In this document: piece after piece, positions 14,660-25,964 of the stretch
Layout: every line of letters starts with the position of its first letter
How positions within the stretch are numbered: position 1 is the first letter of the stretch
NCBI GenBank assembly: GCA_001599915.1
Contig: BCIG01000005.1
Coordinates: 390,725-454,724 of the forward strand
DNA: 64,000 nt
Direction: 5' to 3'
Source of the DNA: Symbiotaphrina buchneri
Taxonomy: Eukaryota; Ascomycota; Symbiotaphrinales; Symbiotaphrinaceae
Program-made: the position numbers and the translations under genes
Notes under the pieces: generated by a model
Told to the model about the DNA's origin: nothing
Databases searched by the model: none
Seen by the model: the letters and a program-made list of their open reading frames with translations, nothing else

Positions 14660-14787
14660 AGATCTTTAACTTAGTAAGATAATAGTTAATTAAGCTATCT
14701 AGCTATAAAATAATACTAAGAACATAACAAGCTAAGTTAACAACTTAAAAGTATATAATTAAGTAATTAACAATTAATAATTTTATA
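14660..14787 (-). repeat. Direct repeat, right copy (putative LTR)
   Basis: Partner of the 5,421-5,550 repeat. Differences between the copies are nearly all C/T or G/A, as expected when RIP mutates both copies independently. Sequence beyond 14,787 and before about 14,655 does not match the left copy's flanks. Confidence 0.6.
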
Positions 14788-17700
14788 ATATAGTTTATAT
14801 AAACAGCTTTAAAAAAATATAAATAAATATATTTACTTTTGATATTATTATAATATCTTTAACCTGATAACTTCTTTAAAAGCTTTTAAAAAGCATCTTT
14901 TTAAACTTTAGATTTTTTAAACATGTTTAAGTATCTAAAAGCTTTTTTTTAAATCTTGTTTCTAAAAATAAAGATATCTTTATTAGTTATAAAAGAAAAA
15001 ATAAAGTTTATTATTTTAGATAATATCTTAAATTAATACTTAACAGTAGATAACTATAATAAGAAAGATCTTAGAAAATAAAAAAAAGAAAGAAATTAAA
15101 AAAATAAGAAAAAAGGTTAAAAGTAAGGTTCTATAAGACTAAAAACATAAAATCAACATAATTGAACTAAACTGTTAAAGCTATTATTGTTATAATAACT
15201 GTATTAAACCTTGGTTTTTATAATAATATATTTAAAATCTAATAATTAGTTATTAAAAATAAATAAGACCTATTTATAAGATACCTTTTAACTGTTGTTT
15301 ATTATTATTACCTTTTCTATTAAGATTATGTTATCAAGATATAAAATAAAGAAAAGAGAATAGATTAAAAAAATATAAAAAAAGAATATTATAATAAGGT
15401 TTTAATATTAGATAAAGATGTACAGATACAGGTTTAAAAGAATTAATGGTTTAAATAGGTATATTAATTAGCTTATAGAATATTAATTTATTTTATTTTT
15501 TTAATACTTTTAACTTTACCTTGTTTTTTATAATAAACAATTATGATTATTTATTATAATAAACTTTTTACTATCCTTGTTTTTATCTAATAAAGTTATA
15601 GCTAATATAAAACTCTAGGTTAAAATCTATTATCAAATTAAGGAATAAATGATTTAAAAGATGGCAAAAGGTTTAGAATTATAATATTTCTATCTATATA
15701 ATATCTATAGGCCTTTAGCTAATGGTTACCTAGATTTTAGTATATTTATAAGCTGAATAAACAAGTTTAAATATATTAAACAATATTTTTATTAATATTT
15801 TAATTAATAAACATTATAGGTAATCTATCTACCTTTTATATATAATATAAATACATAATGATAAAGATAATACATTATTATATATATAAAAATATTAATA
15901 AAATTAATCTTTTAAAAGCTTTATATAATACAATAAAGAAAAAGAAAAAAGAAAAGATTAAGAATAATAAGGTCTATATAACTGTATAATTAAAAGCTTT
16001 TTTCTTGTAAAAAACAAAAAAAACTCTTGCTTTTGAATAGTTTATTATAATATATAATTGTTAATATTAAAGATCTTTTTTTCCTTATATTCTTTAGCTA
16101 AATATATAAGATATAATATCTTTAAAATAATTTATAATACCTTATTATTAAAATAAAGCTTATTTTAATAAAGTTCTAAAAACAGGTTTATTATAAAAAC
16201 TATCTATAAGTATAGGATTTAATTAAAGAGCTTTAGGTATAAAACAAGGTTAGTTTTTTATTTTTTATAATAGATAAATACCTTTAATTAACCAAGATTA
16301 ATTAGCTTTTTATTTAATACCTAAAGATATTTCCTATTAAAAAACATTTTTAATTTTAATATAATTATGTAAATAAAACAGGTTAACATATAGATTGGTT
16401 TTAAACAACTATTATTAAGCATATCAAAGTTTAACATGTTAAAATTAATTTTAAAAATAAAGAACAAGCTATAATAAAGTTTTAAAAGCCTGAGTTTATT
16501 AAAAAGTTCTTATATCAAAAGAAGAAAAAGATGATTATACTAAAGAAAACAAAGAATATTGTAAAACACTATTATAAAATTAAAAGATACCTGGTTTACT
16601 AGGATAAAAATAACCTAAAAAGTAAAAACTTTAATAATAATTCTTTTAAAAACTTGATTTAACTTATAAAAAATAATATATTTATTATATCTAGACTTTA
16701 AAACAGTATTTATAACATAGAATATATTATAGAAACCAAGATTTATCTTGTAAAAAATAAAATATATTGGATTTTTAAATAAAGAAAAAAAATTATACCA
16801 GGTTAATCAGATTAACTATAGGTTTTAAAACAAGTTCTAAAATATTTTAAAAGCTAGATATAATCAAATAAAATTCCATATAAACTATTTACCTGTTATA
16901 AAAATTATAGGATTTTTCTTTAAATTATTTTTATATAAAAAGTATAAATAAAAAATATCTTAGGAAAAATCTATTAAATAACCTTATAATCAATTAATTT
17001 AACTAGGAAAAACTTATTATTAAACTTGATATTAATAATTATTAATTATTTAATTGTTTTAAAATTATAACTTAAATTGTTTATATAGGTTATTTATTTA
17101 AACTATATTAGAAAAAAAAACCTTTTTTTAATTATAATACCTTTAACATTATTAATACCTATAACCTATAGGTATTATGTTTATAAAAAATTAAGTTTTT
17201 TCTTTAATAATCTTTTTCTTTTTATTAAATAGATATTAAACTAAAGTTTAATTATTATTATATCTATTAAATAACTTTTAAAATCTACTTTTATTAAATA
17301 GCATTATAAGATTAAAAGGTTTATTAAACATGGTTTTTTTTAGAAATTTAAAAGATATCATTATAATTTGGTTAAAATGTTTTTAGATTGTTATTTTCCT
17401 TTTTATATTACAATTAGTTATATTTACTGGATTTCTTGTTAAAAAAGAAAAAGATATATACTTTAAAAACCTATTTATTAATATTATTTTTCAGATATAA
17501 AAACTGTTTTATAATAATCTTTATATATAAATAACTATAGGAAAAATAATTAACTTTTAAAAATTATAACATCTTTGTATAAAACTTAGAGTTTAACAGG
17601 TTTTAATTAAAAAACATCTATTAATAATTAATTAGTATATATCTATAAAAAAAGATAATATTATAGAAAACAGATGATATTATTATTGTAATAGCTTTAA

Positions 17701-17940
17701 TAACAAGGGATAATACCTGTTATAATGTATTTTCCAAAAGGTAATATAAAATTGCTTTTTAAACATCTGATCCTTAGTACTTAAAATCAATATCTTTCTT
17801 ATAAAAAAAAGAAAGAAGGTAATCAATTTACTAGAACTCCTAGTCAGACTGATTATATTATCTCTTGTACTATTGTTCAATATATAACTTACTATAAATA
17901 TATTAACTGTATTCTTTATTTTAAACATGATATATACAAG

Positions 17941-18389
17941 ATAAAGTCATCTGGTTTAGCTGGAGATACAGGCTTGAAAAGCCAAGTTGTCTTTACTTTA
18001 ATCTTACTTACTCAGTCTAACTGTCCTATAGAAGCGTATATTCGATGGTCTTAATGATATACGTCGTTTCCTTCGCTTTCCCCTTCCTTTTCAGGCCTAT
18101 TTTGGGCTCTCTTAGGGTGGTTACGAGCTGATTAGCCGGGTTGGAGATAGCTGGTTGGTGGTGGTGGTGAGCGGCGCAAGACGTGGAGGTAGGGTGGGTG
18201 GCCTCGCTTAGCCGCCGCTAGCGCGACCCGCAGTCCGCGCCTGGACTGTCAACCTATGGGTAGAATCAATTGCCACGATGACTATTGCGACTCCTAATAT
18301 ATTCCAGGCTTCCAGCTTTCAAAACCTGTGCAGCTCCGGTCATACCTTTAATCTGACATCTCCAGCTCAATCGGATAACACAAGACAAC
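17941..18389. other. Border between AT island and gene-rich DNA; no gene
   Basis: Composition rises from AT-rich at 17,940 to strongly GC-rich by 18,120-18,250. No convincing reading frame is present. The end of this stretch should hold the promoter of the GFA-family gene at 18,390. The string TTGACAGTC occurs in inverted orientation here (about 18,244-18,252) and at about 3,056-3,064, near the other border of the AT island. Confidence 0.5.
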
Positions 18390-18881
18390 ATGGCGGCGAC
18401 TGGCACCTTGATCCGCTCCAGCTGCCACTGCGGCGCCATCACAGTCACAGTTCCCCGACTCCCTGAGTACATCAACGTATGCCAATGCACGATTTGTAGA
18501 CGGTACGGCGCCGCCTGGGGTTATTATCATCCCGATGAAGTAAAGATTGAAACGAAGCCCAATGCAGTGATTAAGCAGTATGTCTGGGGTGATCGAGACC
18601 TGTCTTTCAACTTCTGCGATAACTGCGGTTGTGTGTAAGTCAAGTACATAGGTAATTGCTGCTTCATTCGACCGAAGACTGATGTTGTATACGGTAGATG
18701 CTATTGGTGGCCTATTCAACCTCCGCCTACTGACGGAGGAGAATACAAAATGGGGCTCAACACAAATAATGTCAATCCCGAGCTCCTGAGGTTCGTCGAT
18801 CGAAAGTTTCAGTATTCGGTTTTGATGACCCCTCTGCGGTCAAAGGACACGGCACATCCTGATGATCCGGCCAAGTATTGA
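18390..18881 (+). CDS. GFA/CENP-V domain zinc protein (glutathione-dependent formaldehyde-activating enzyme-like)
   Basis: Two exons, 18,390-18,634 and 18,698-18,881, give 142 aa. The intron (63 nt, GTAAGT...TAG) restores the frame exactly inside the conserved CDNCGCV-CYWWP segment. Zinc ligands typical of the family are visible: C12 and C14 (SCHCGA), C31, C33 and C36 (CQCTICRR), and C76, C79 and C81 (CDNCGC). Family members bind structural and catalytic zinc. Some act on S-hydroxymethyl-glutathione, but most fungal copies have no proven substrate. The start was chosen at the first ATG before the first zinc motif. The gene is the first intact one beside the AT island, and its 3' end faces the GH125 gene 264 bp away. 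Domain assignment is firm; the reaction is inferred. Confidence 0.88.
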
Positions 18882-19145
18882 ACACCGCCTCGAACTATTT
18901 TTCTACTCTACCTCTTAACGCATACCTCACCACCAACTTCCCGACTTCAAGCGTCAAAAGAATTTCACTTCTAATCGCACCCCCAGATGACGAAGCATTG
19001 TTCTTCGGGCCCACCCTGGGCTAACCTCACCCGCCCAAGTCTCGGCAACCGAATAAAAGTCCTCCGTTTCAGGAGCAGCGAGGCGGACGGTCTAGGCCAC
19101 ATCCACAAATTCGAACTCAAAAGTCCGCCCTGCAACTTGGTATCA

Positions 19146-20906
19146 TTATTGGAAACCTTGTGATAGGATTTCTGGCTTCCTGTCCTCCAAATCAAGGATC
19201 ATCTGACCAAAAAGTCCGTTTGCCCAAGAGAACCTGATCGGATATCATGAGCACCGCGGAACAGCTACGAGTTATCAGAGGGCCACTTACCATTGCCTGG
19301 TCCAGTCTGAGACATTGAATGTGTTTATGCTCTCATGAATCAACCCTGTTATACCTTAGCTACAAATTCACCTTGCTCTGCCGACCTCCTAGCTGGTGAC
19401 ACGGTTGATTAGGAACTGTAGACTGACCGAGTCCGTCTGTGCTACCGAGGAGCTCTCGCAAAACATTCGTTATTTCCCCATCATCGCCGCTGGTGAAGAT
19501 TCGCACAATGCTAGCCATGGGCCATCCATAACCAGGCCCGTCATGCGGACCACCCACAGCATTGATGACAGGGCCGCGCATAAAGTATGGATCGGCGTCG
19601 CTCAAAATGACACTTCGTGTCGCCTGATACACTGGATCTGCGGTATCGACGTATCCGAAGAAGGGGGCGCTCAAGAGACTGGGAATGTTTGCATCATCCA
19701 TCATATTCCTCGAGCCATAGCCATCCACCTCATAAGCGTAGACTTCTCCATAGTTTACATCGTTGACAATTCCATACTTGCTGATGGAATTTCGAAGTTG
19801 GGCTGCAAATGACTGCATGAAGTCGGCCAGCTGCGACTGATTACCTAAATTTGCCACGATGCTAGCCGTCGAGTCCAGATATCGTGCAAACATCATGTTA
19901 GCAGGTATGAAGAGCTGGTAGATTGTGGCATCATCCGAAGGTCGAAATGCAGAACGAATCAATCCGGTCCCACCCCTTACTGGATTTCCAAGACCGTCAT
20001 TCTCCAATGTCTCCGACGCACGATCTGTTGTTCTCGTAAAAGTGTATGGACTTTGATTGACACTTCCGTTGGTTGCATATGTGGGTAACATCATCGATTG
20101 TGTAAGGTTCAGAATGACAGTGATTGTTTCTAGCCACCTATATTTTCTGAAGAACTCGATGTCTCTGGTAGCATTGTAATAGTTGGTCGAAATCTCCAGG
20201 AAGGCGGCCAATGAGTCAAGTTCATATTTGCACTCGAAGACTGATTGGTTGCTGTACGTTGGAAAAACAACATCCTGGGTTGCGGCCGTATTCACAGCGG
20301 GGCTTATTCCCGATTCTTGCGGGGGCTGGAAAGAGTTACAGAAGGGTGAAGCCAGTATATAGCGCGACTGAAGATTGACGACCCCGCGGTACAGGGAAGC
20401 AATAGAATTGCTCGCCGAAGACGCCCTGAGTAGGGGGAGATATGACTGCATTTGGTTGGCGGAGTCTCGCAGCCACATCGCATTGCTGTGTTGTCATCCG
20501 GGGGTAAGAGAGAGAGAGATCTATGTTGGACTCGGGACAAGCAGACATACATGTCACCCGTGATAATGAATGTCAGTTCTTCATCGCTGTTTGCTGCATA
20601 ACCTTTCCACTTGATTGCTGTATCTATTGTGTTGGGATAACTGTTCTCAAACAACCTGAAAAGATCCGGGTCTTGGATTGTTTGATTCAGACGAGAGATG
20701 GTATCCTCGACTTCTGTCGAGACAAAAGTACGGCACTCGGGCGAGGGACGCTGGTAGGAAAGATTGTACCTCCCCGATGAAAAGGGTGCATGGTATTGCG
20801 TGGAATATACAGAGTAGTCCGGACACGACTGCCCATTTGCAACAAACACAGTCCCGAGGGGTACCGTGAAGCTCAATATCCTCCACAACATTGCGGGAAT
20901 GTGCAA
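19146..20906 (-). CDS. GH125 family secreted exo-alpha-1,6-mannosidase-like protein
   Basis: Four exons on the minus strand: 20,906-20,551, 20,485-19,428, 19,345-19,291 and 19,233-19,146. They give 518 aa. Residues 1-25 look like a signal peptide ending in ANGQS. The hallmark [14 protein letters not shown] falls at about 117-130, created by splicing intron 1 (65 nt). The C-terminal family block HESINTF...[16 protein letters not shown] is rebuilt only when the last two short introns (82 and 57 nt) are removed; without them the frame ends early near 19,360. GH125 enzymes are metal-independent exo-acting alpha-1,6-mannosidases, so a role in trimming mannoprotein glycans outside the cell or in the secretory pathway is likely. 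It is divergent from the phosphatase-like gene at 22,258. Confidence 0.9.
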
Positions 20907-22257
20907 TTGAGTGAAGCGTTGTCAGCACGAGTAGACCTTAGACAGGTTTAATTGCGGACGAAGGCATGGTGGAGAAGGAGCGACTGGGAGAGCAAGATGA
21001 GGTAAAGCCAGAATTAGAAAGCGGGGAAAGGTATTTGGCTAAATGGCATGAGAGCACCATTTAGAAAGCGAAATGATCGTCAGGAACAAGAAGATTGATC
21101 AGGAAAAGTCAGGCCAGGTATGCTAGCTGTCTAGGGCAGGAGGTCGGCCATGACATAGGCATAGATGAGCACGCGATGACTACAGGAGGAAGGGTCCTGG
21201 ACGAACCGCTCGTAACGAGTAAGTAAATAGAACAATAATGATCAATGACCCCGCACGCATTGTAACGTTACGAATCACCTAACAGGTTGAACCTGGTCTG
21301 GGATCCTGACTCTTGAGGTTAGCTGCTGGCTGAGGCTGTACATGCGCTGTCGTCGGGTGTGAGCACTACTCACCTTATTACAGGGGAAGAGAGAGAGTCG
21401 AATAATCCGCTCAATTACTGTGGCTACAGGAACCTTACAGATTGGCGGACGGTGACCTCAGGTTAAGGCAAAAGGTAAGGCATGTAAAGGGGATGAAAAG
21501 GTAATCTTACAGGTCAGGTAAAGTAAGGTACGAGGTAAGGTAGGGTAACGCAAAGGTCGGTCTCTGAACCAACCAATCGTCCTTTCCTTCTGTCCCGTCC
21601 TCTAAGGTACGAAGCTAAGGTACCTTACCTAACCTAACCCTACATTGAAAGATATCATTTCAGCATATCCCCCGTCGAGGACATACCTGCCCAGAACAAA
21701 GAGTGAGCAGACACGGACACGCAGACAGGTCACATAGAAACAGAGAGCCCTCAATCCCACCACCTAATCAATCAAATGCTCGAATAAGTAAGGGTCCTGC
21801 GCAGGATCTGGTGGCAAAGCAACCCGGGAGCCGCTCGGGATGCCCTGTCAATGATTCTCCAGCACATCTTTGACAAGCTGCACCGAGATTAGCACACCGA
21901 GATTAGCTGCCAGCAGTAAGGTAGTCTTACCTTCTCTGTTGCTCATCGGAAGTCTTTGTTGGCAAGCGAGCAATCAAGCAAGCAAAAATGGGGCGACCTA
22001 GCTCTCCATCTCACTCGTCCTTCCAGTAGACCTCGCCCTTTGAGCATCTTCCCTACCCTGTACTCTCACTCTCATTCACTGTCATTGTCACTCTCACTGT
22101 ACACTGTCACTGCCGGCCCCAACTCTCTTCACTACCCCTAGCCGCATAATCCAACCCTCCGCCTCCTGTACCTGCTTTCTGCATGTCCTCATGCACCCTC
22201 GTCGCGCCTCTGCCTCTTCGCGTCTGGTCTACCTGGCTGCATTCAGCCACTTGAAAG
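20907..22257. promoter_or_regulatory. 1.35-kb divergent intergenic region with GGTAAGG-type repeats
   Basis: This separates GH125 (-) from the phosphatase-like gene (+). It contains dense copies of the AAGGTAAGG/CCTTACC motif at about 21,464-21,550 and 21,605-21,640, including the palindrome AAGGTACCTT. A CACTCT/CACTGTCA-rich simple stretch lies at about 22,060-22,112, close to the start of the plus-strand gene. No coding frame was accepted here. Confidence 0.5.
21464..21645. repeat. Cluster of GGTAAGG/CCTTACC short motifs
   Basis: Repeated short strings AGGTTAAGG, AAAGGTAAGG, GTAAGGTACG, AGGTAAGGTAGGG and GGTACCTTACCTAACC occur within 180 bp. The same family of strings recurs in other upstream regions of this window (25.9, 30.1, 38.7-38.9, 54.35 and 58.94 kb). 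They could be binding sites, a low-complexity promoter repeat or remnants of a short mobile element. Confidence 0.55.
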
Positions 22258-23256
22258 ATGGAGCAGGCAACACCGAAGGTGCCAGAGGACTTCATCCCGA
22301 TGTATCAACCCCGGGAAGCTTATAGCTACCGGCTCCCTTCTCCGCCGCGGACTGTGGTGCCTCCCCCGAACATCAACCATGACCGTCATCCCATTTCTCT
22401 TATCCCACATCCGTCCTATGCGGCTCAAGGCGGTTCAGAGAATCAGTTCCTGAGTACAGTCACCGATGGAGATTTCGTCATTGCGGACGGTGTCATGGAC
22501 TGGAAATACGAATGGCGCCGGAACGCCCAGAAAGTGCTCCCCTTTCTCTACCTGGGCCCGGGCTCTGCACTGAGAGACAGAACATTTCTCAAAGAAGAAG
22601 GCATCACGATGCTATTAGCAGTCCGCGACATCAAGTCAGCCCAAGCGAAATTCCTGGATGGAGGCAAGGTCGCTGAAGAGATGGGAATCCATCATGATAC
22701 CGTCGACGTCTCAGGTCAACAAGAACTTATTGCCGCCTTCCCTAAAGCTGTGCAGACAATCAACCGCCATCTAAGCTACATGCATGACACCGACAGTAGC
22801 CGTGGAGGCCGGTGCAGGGGGAAGGTTCTTGTATTCTGTGAAACAGGCAATGAACGCTCTGCTGCCGTGGTGCTTGCCTACATCATGGCCGTGTACGATA
22901 TGGACCTCATCAAAGCAATCCAGGTCGTCCAAGCTCAACGCTTCTGCGTTGCTTTGGACGACAACATGAAACACCTCCTGCAGTCATATGCTATGAATCT
23001 GCAGGCCATGCGGGATGTTGCACGGGCCACTAAACAAGTAGCCATCCTGCCGGCTGAACAAACTACGGCAACTGCAAGGGAGAACGAGGATCCCGGAGTG
23101 CGAGGTGGCCTCAGATCTGGAAAGAGGACGTTGGATGAGGTCTATGACATGGATATAGAGATGGGCAACCCTGGCGAAGATCTTGATGACAGGGAAAGGT
23201 TTCTCAGCAGAGAGGGGTCAGCTCCATTTCATGAGGAGCTCCACAGATCATCCTAG
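22258..23256 (+). CDS. Dual-specificity-phosphatase-like protein
   Basis: A single exon gives 332 aa. The middle (about 88-250) has a DSP-like fold: PFLYLGPGSALRD near 95-107, a beta/alpha core, and a P-loop FCETGNERSA with Cys194 and Arg200 in the required CX5R spacing. The usual His before the catalytic Cys is Phe, and the loop lacks the common glycine-rich HCxxGxxRS wording, so activity may be weak or altered. A candidate general acid is Asp150 in the DTVDVSG segment. The N-terminal 80 residues are proline-rich and probably disordered; the C-terminal tail after 260 is charged. No signal peptide or membrane segment is seen. The start is the first ATG of the open frame. Substrate is unknown; pseudophosphatase (STYX-like) function is an alternative. 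Confidence 0.78.
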   Translation: MEQATPKVPEDFIPMYQPREAYSYRLPSPPRTVVPPPNINHDRHPISLIPHPSYAAQGGSENQFLSTVTDGDFVIADGVMDWKYEWRRNAQKVLPFLYLGPGSALRDRTFLKEEGITMLLAVRDIKSAQAKFLDGGKVAEEMGIHHDTVDVSGQQELIAAFPKAVQTINRHLSYMHDTDSSRGGRCRGKVLVFCETGNERSAAVVLAYIMAVYDMDLIKAIQVVQAQRFCVALDDNMKHLLQSYAMNLQAMRDVARATKQVAILPAEQTTATARENEDPGVRGGLRSGKRTLDEVYDMDIEMGNPGEDLDDRERFLSREGSAPFHEELHRSS

Positions 23257-23760
23257 AAAGCTTGTGCTGTGTAGAGGGTGAACACTCATGAGTGGTCAAA
23301 CCAGAGAAGTTCTGCTTGGGGAACAAGAGGTGGTCAGGGCTGAGCGACTGCTTGGACTCATTAAGGACCCAGAACCGTGCTCTGCCGTAGACTGACGTCG
23401 CTCATCACTGGATAGTCCTTCTCTGCAAAGGTCAGCTTATGGTTTTATCAGATTATGGCTCGTAGCAAATGGGCTCAATACATGTTCATTCATGATGACG
23501 GAACACAACATATTTGGTGATTGCAGGATTCACTCCTTTGTTTGTCGCTGCTAGCTGCATGTAGTCCATTCACTTCTAGACGCTCTCTCATATACGCTTA
23601 CTTATGCATTTACATCGCTCAATACCACCATGATCTCGTTCAATTCTTCGATCTTCATTGGGAGAGGAAGATTGCGCTCGATGACGCTGCAGCTGGTTGC
23701 AACTCCTCACCACGGTCGATCATAGCTGCCACTTAAGGAGGATTGTTGGTTTCCCACAAG
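23257..23760. other. Intergenic region; nothing recognised
   Basis: About 500 bp between two plus-strand genes. Short open frames exist but lack codon structure or similarity I can recognise. It should hold the terminator of the phosphatase-like gene and the promoter of the next gene. Confidence 0.5.
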
Positions 23761-25622
23761 ATGCAGCTAAGAAAAGTGATCAAGCAGACCCAAAAATGGG
23801 AGCCAGAGATGGAGTCGCGTGGCTATGGAAGGCATCTCCCAGCCATTATTCGCCCCGCGTTCCCGCCTCCTTTCCTCGACTTCAACCCTGATCTTGAACA
23901 GGCAGCCTTCCCGACACTGGAAGACCCAAGACCGGGCATGGAGATGGCGCCGCCGCGTGCTATCACGACAGCGGTCGGACAGCGAATAGCTGCAAACCGC
24001 ACTGCAAGAGGGAGCAAAAAACAACCGGCGGAAATGCCTGCTGCAGGAACTTCAACAGCGAGAGGAGAGCAAAATGAAGAAATGAATAATGACATCTTCA
24101 GTAATGGATCCTGCAACCCTACGTACTTGAACAACATGCGAATGTTCCAAAAAGTGGACCTGATGTCTGACGATGATTTGGTCTTGAGGGAGATGGAGTC
24201 CAGCGACGAGGAACAGACGGCGAAGATTATTGATTCGTCGTCGCTGGAGGATGCCCGGCATAATGCTGAAGCTGCGTTACACTCACTGTCCACAGAGAGC
24301 AGATTGTCCCAGAAGAAGAGAGAAACGTTGGCGACCTGGAGTTCACTGACAACCGAGCTCCAAGTGGCCATATATCAATCAGTGTGCGCTGTCCTTGGCC
24401 GTGGTAGCGCGGCCAAACTTCTCTTCCTGACTGTCAACGACGTCGAGAGATTGAAAGATAAAGCCGCGAAGTTTCATGTGCGGGAGTCATCAGAAGACCA
24501 AATGCTGGCAGAAATGCGAACCGAACAGCTCAAACTTCTGTTGGCAGACGTGCATAGACCTCAAGCGCCGATCGACGGACAGTTCCATCCTTGCTTCATC
24601 AACTACCTTCCTCGGATGAGTAACAGCACCTATATGATCAGCACGAGGAAAGAAATAGAGAAAGGAAGAAGGTTTGTCAAGTTTCTAGGCCTGGATTCTT
24701 CCTTTGCGGGTCAATGGGAGGATCAGGCCGAAATACTGGGATCATCTCCAGAGCATACGAGACACGAACTTGTCGAAGGCGAGAAAACCAGGCTACTGAA
24801 GCACGGCCGTCGTGCTCCAAAGACCGCCGTCAGCGTGATCACCGAGAGATCGGAAATGCAACTCCACGATAATTCACTGGACATGCCAATGAATGATAGA
24901 CATAATGCATCTGATGCTAATCGGAGCGACAGCATTCATCCGCGGACTCAAAGTGAGGGATCTTTTGACCTCATGACGCTGTTGGGCAGGAAAGAGAGCA
25001 GGCCTCGGTCGACCCCGGTGCGTCCTCGGCCAAATCTGAATGTGACATATGAATGGAGTCCTACCAGTATGAACGGACAAGAGAAAGGGAGGCAAGAGGT
25101 GCTGAAGCCAGGAAAGGCTGGTTCTGGGCAGGATTTATCTCAGAAATACCCTCGGCAATCCTTTCCCCAAGCATCTTCTCAGTCCGCAGACGACATCCTG
25201 AAGCCACTTCGCAAAGGCGGCTCACGGCAGGTCGAAATGCCACCTCTTCCCTCAACAGCCCATCCCTCACATGAGAAGAATAGACCTGGTCACAAGGCGC
25301 AGAAGCAGCGGGAAAGGACCGTAGCAGCGAAAGGCACACATTTGAGAGATTCCGATGCAGGTGCTGGCGGAAGACATAAGTCCAAAGTCGATAGGAATGC
25401 CATGGAGGTCAGTCAAGTTGGAAGAGAACCAATTGTCCAGCCCCTAGCGCCCGTGACTCTTCTAATCACAAATTACAGGCTGCTGATGATGGTATTGGCT
25501 CTGGAAGGCCTTGTCGGGAAAAAAAGCCAAAAATCCCCAGGCCCCCGAGGCATGACGATGATGGTGGTGATGATGCCATAGACCTCTTCAAGCCGAATCA
25601 CGGGTGGTTACACGGAAGTTAA
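23761..25622 (+). CDS. Unrecognised 596-aa fungal protein
   Basis: Two exons, 23,761-25,407 and 25,479-25,622. The open frame extends 18 bases upstream, but without an ATG; the first ATG is at 23,761 (MQLRKVIKQ). The intron (71 nt) has donor GTCAGT, branch-like CTAATCAC and acceptor TACAG. Removing it switches to a frame ending in an acidic, glycine/aspartate-rich tail (DDDGGDDAIDLF), which reads as more natural than the methionine-rich read-through. An ordered-looking part spans about 170-320, with helices around SLTTELQVAIYQSV and an aromatic-rich FHPCFINYLPRMSN segment. About 340-530 is polar and probably disordered. No domain, membrane segment or catalytic motif is recognised. It may be a lineage-specific nuclear or scaffold protein, which is a guess from composition only. 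Confidence 0.7.
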
Positions 25623-25964
25623 CAGACGGGAGGAGGATGGCCCTTTCATTGATAGAATTAGGCCTACAGTGGCAGGATGGAATCTAGCCATCTCCACCTC
25701 ACTTTGAGTGTGCTTAAATTTTGTGGAATAAGGAGGCATGGTGGTCAATAACCCCGTATTTACAGGTCCAATTATTAGTCGCTTCCCCTGGATCCCGCCG
25801 GGCCCCTCCGTACACCTCTAGTCCATGCGCTTGGAGCTTAAAGCGCACCGCCCTGCCGCGTCCACATCATACCTACCGAGCTGCCTTACCTTAGCTACCT
25901 TATCTTAAGGTAAGGTACGAAAGTACCTTTAACGCAGGTAGAAAAGCCACAGTATAACCAAAAT
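25623..25964. promoter_or_regulatory. END3 upstream region with palindromic CCTTACCTTA motif
   Basis: In about 340 bp, a cluster at 25,883-25,930 contains CCTTACC, TACCTTATC, TTAAGGTAAGG and GTACC strings arranged partly as an inverted repeat, only 35 bp before the END3 ATG. Nothing else is recognised. Confidence 0.5.

Larger units (their letters stand above)
5421..14787 (-). mobile_element. Ty3/Gypsy-like LTR element fossil, heavily RIP-decayed
   Basis: Two direct repeats of about 125 bp, 9.24 kb apart, bound this span. Inside it, on the minus strand near 8,780-8,920, is a patch with integrase-core-like wording typical of Gypsy pol. The order fits a minus-strand element with its 5' repeat on the right. 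The span is longer than a compact Gypsy element, so extra or nested sequence is likely. It is wholly broken, with dozens of interruptions, and is old or intensely mutated. Family call is tentative; the boundaries are those of the repeats. Confidence 0.5.
3300..17940. other. AT-rich, RIP-like gene desert
   Basis: For more than 14 kb the sequence is dominated by A, T and TpA. Stops are dense in all six frames, CpG is almost absent and no reading frame looks like a host gene. Composition changes abruptly at both sides. This matches the known product of repeat-induced point mutation acting on repeated DNA in Pezizomycotina. Recognisable remains are an LTR-element fossil (about 5.42-14.79 kb, minus strand) and a (TA)n run at about 10,379-10,398. 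I see nothing identifiable in about 3.3-5.4 kb or 14.8-17.9 kb beyond the same decayed composition. Confidence 0.85.

Noticed and set aside
17683-17928. 81-codon minus-strand frame at the right end of the AT island
   Set aside because: Lysine/isoleucine/serine-rich product expected from AT-rich DNA; at best a relic of a mobile element, not a host gene.
22060-22112. CACTCT/CACTGTCA simple sequence upstream of the phosphatase-like gene
   Set aside because: Low-complexity leader sequence; too irregular to call as a designed array or regulatory element.
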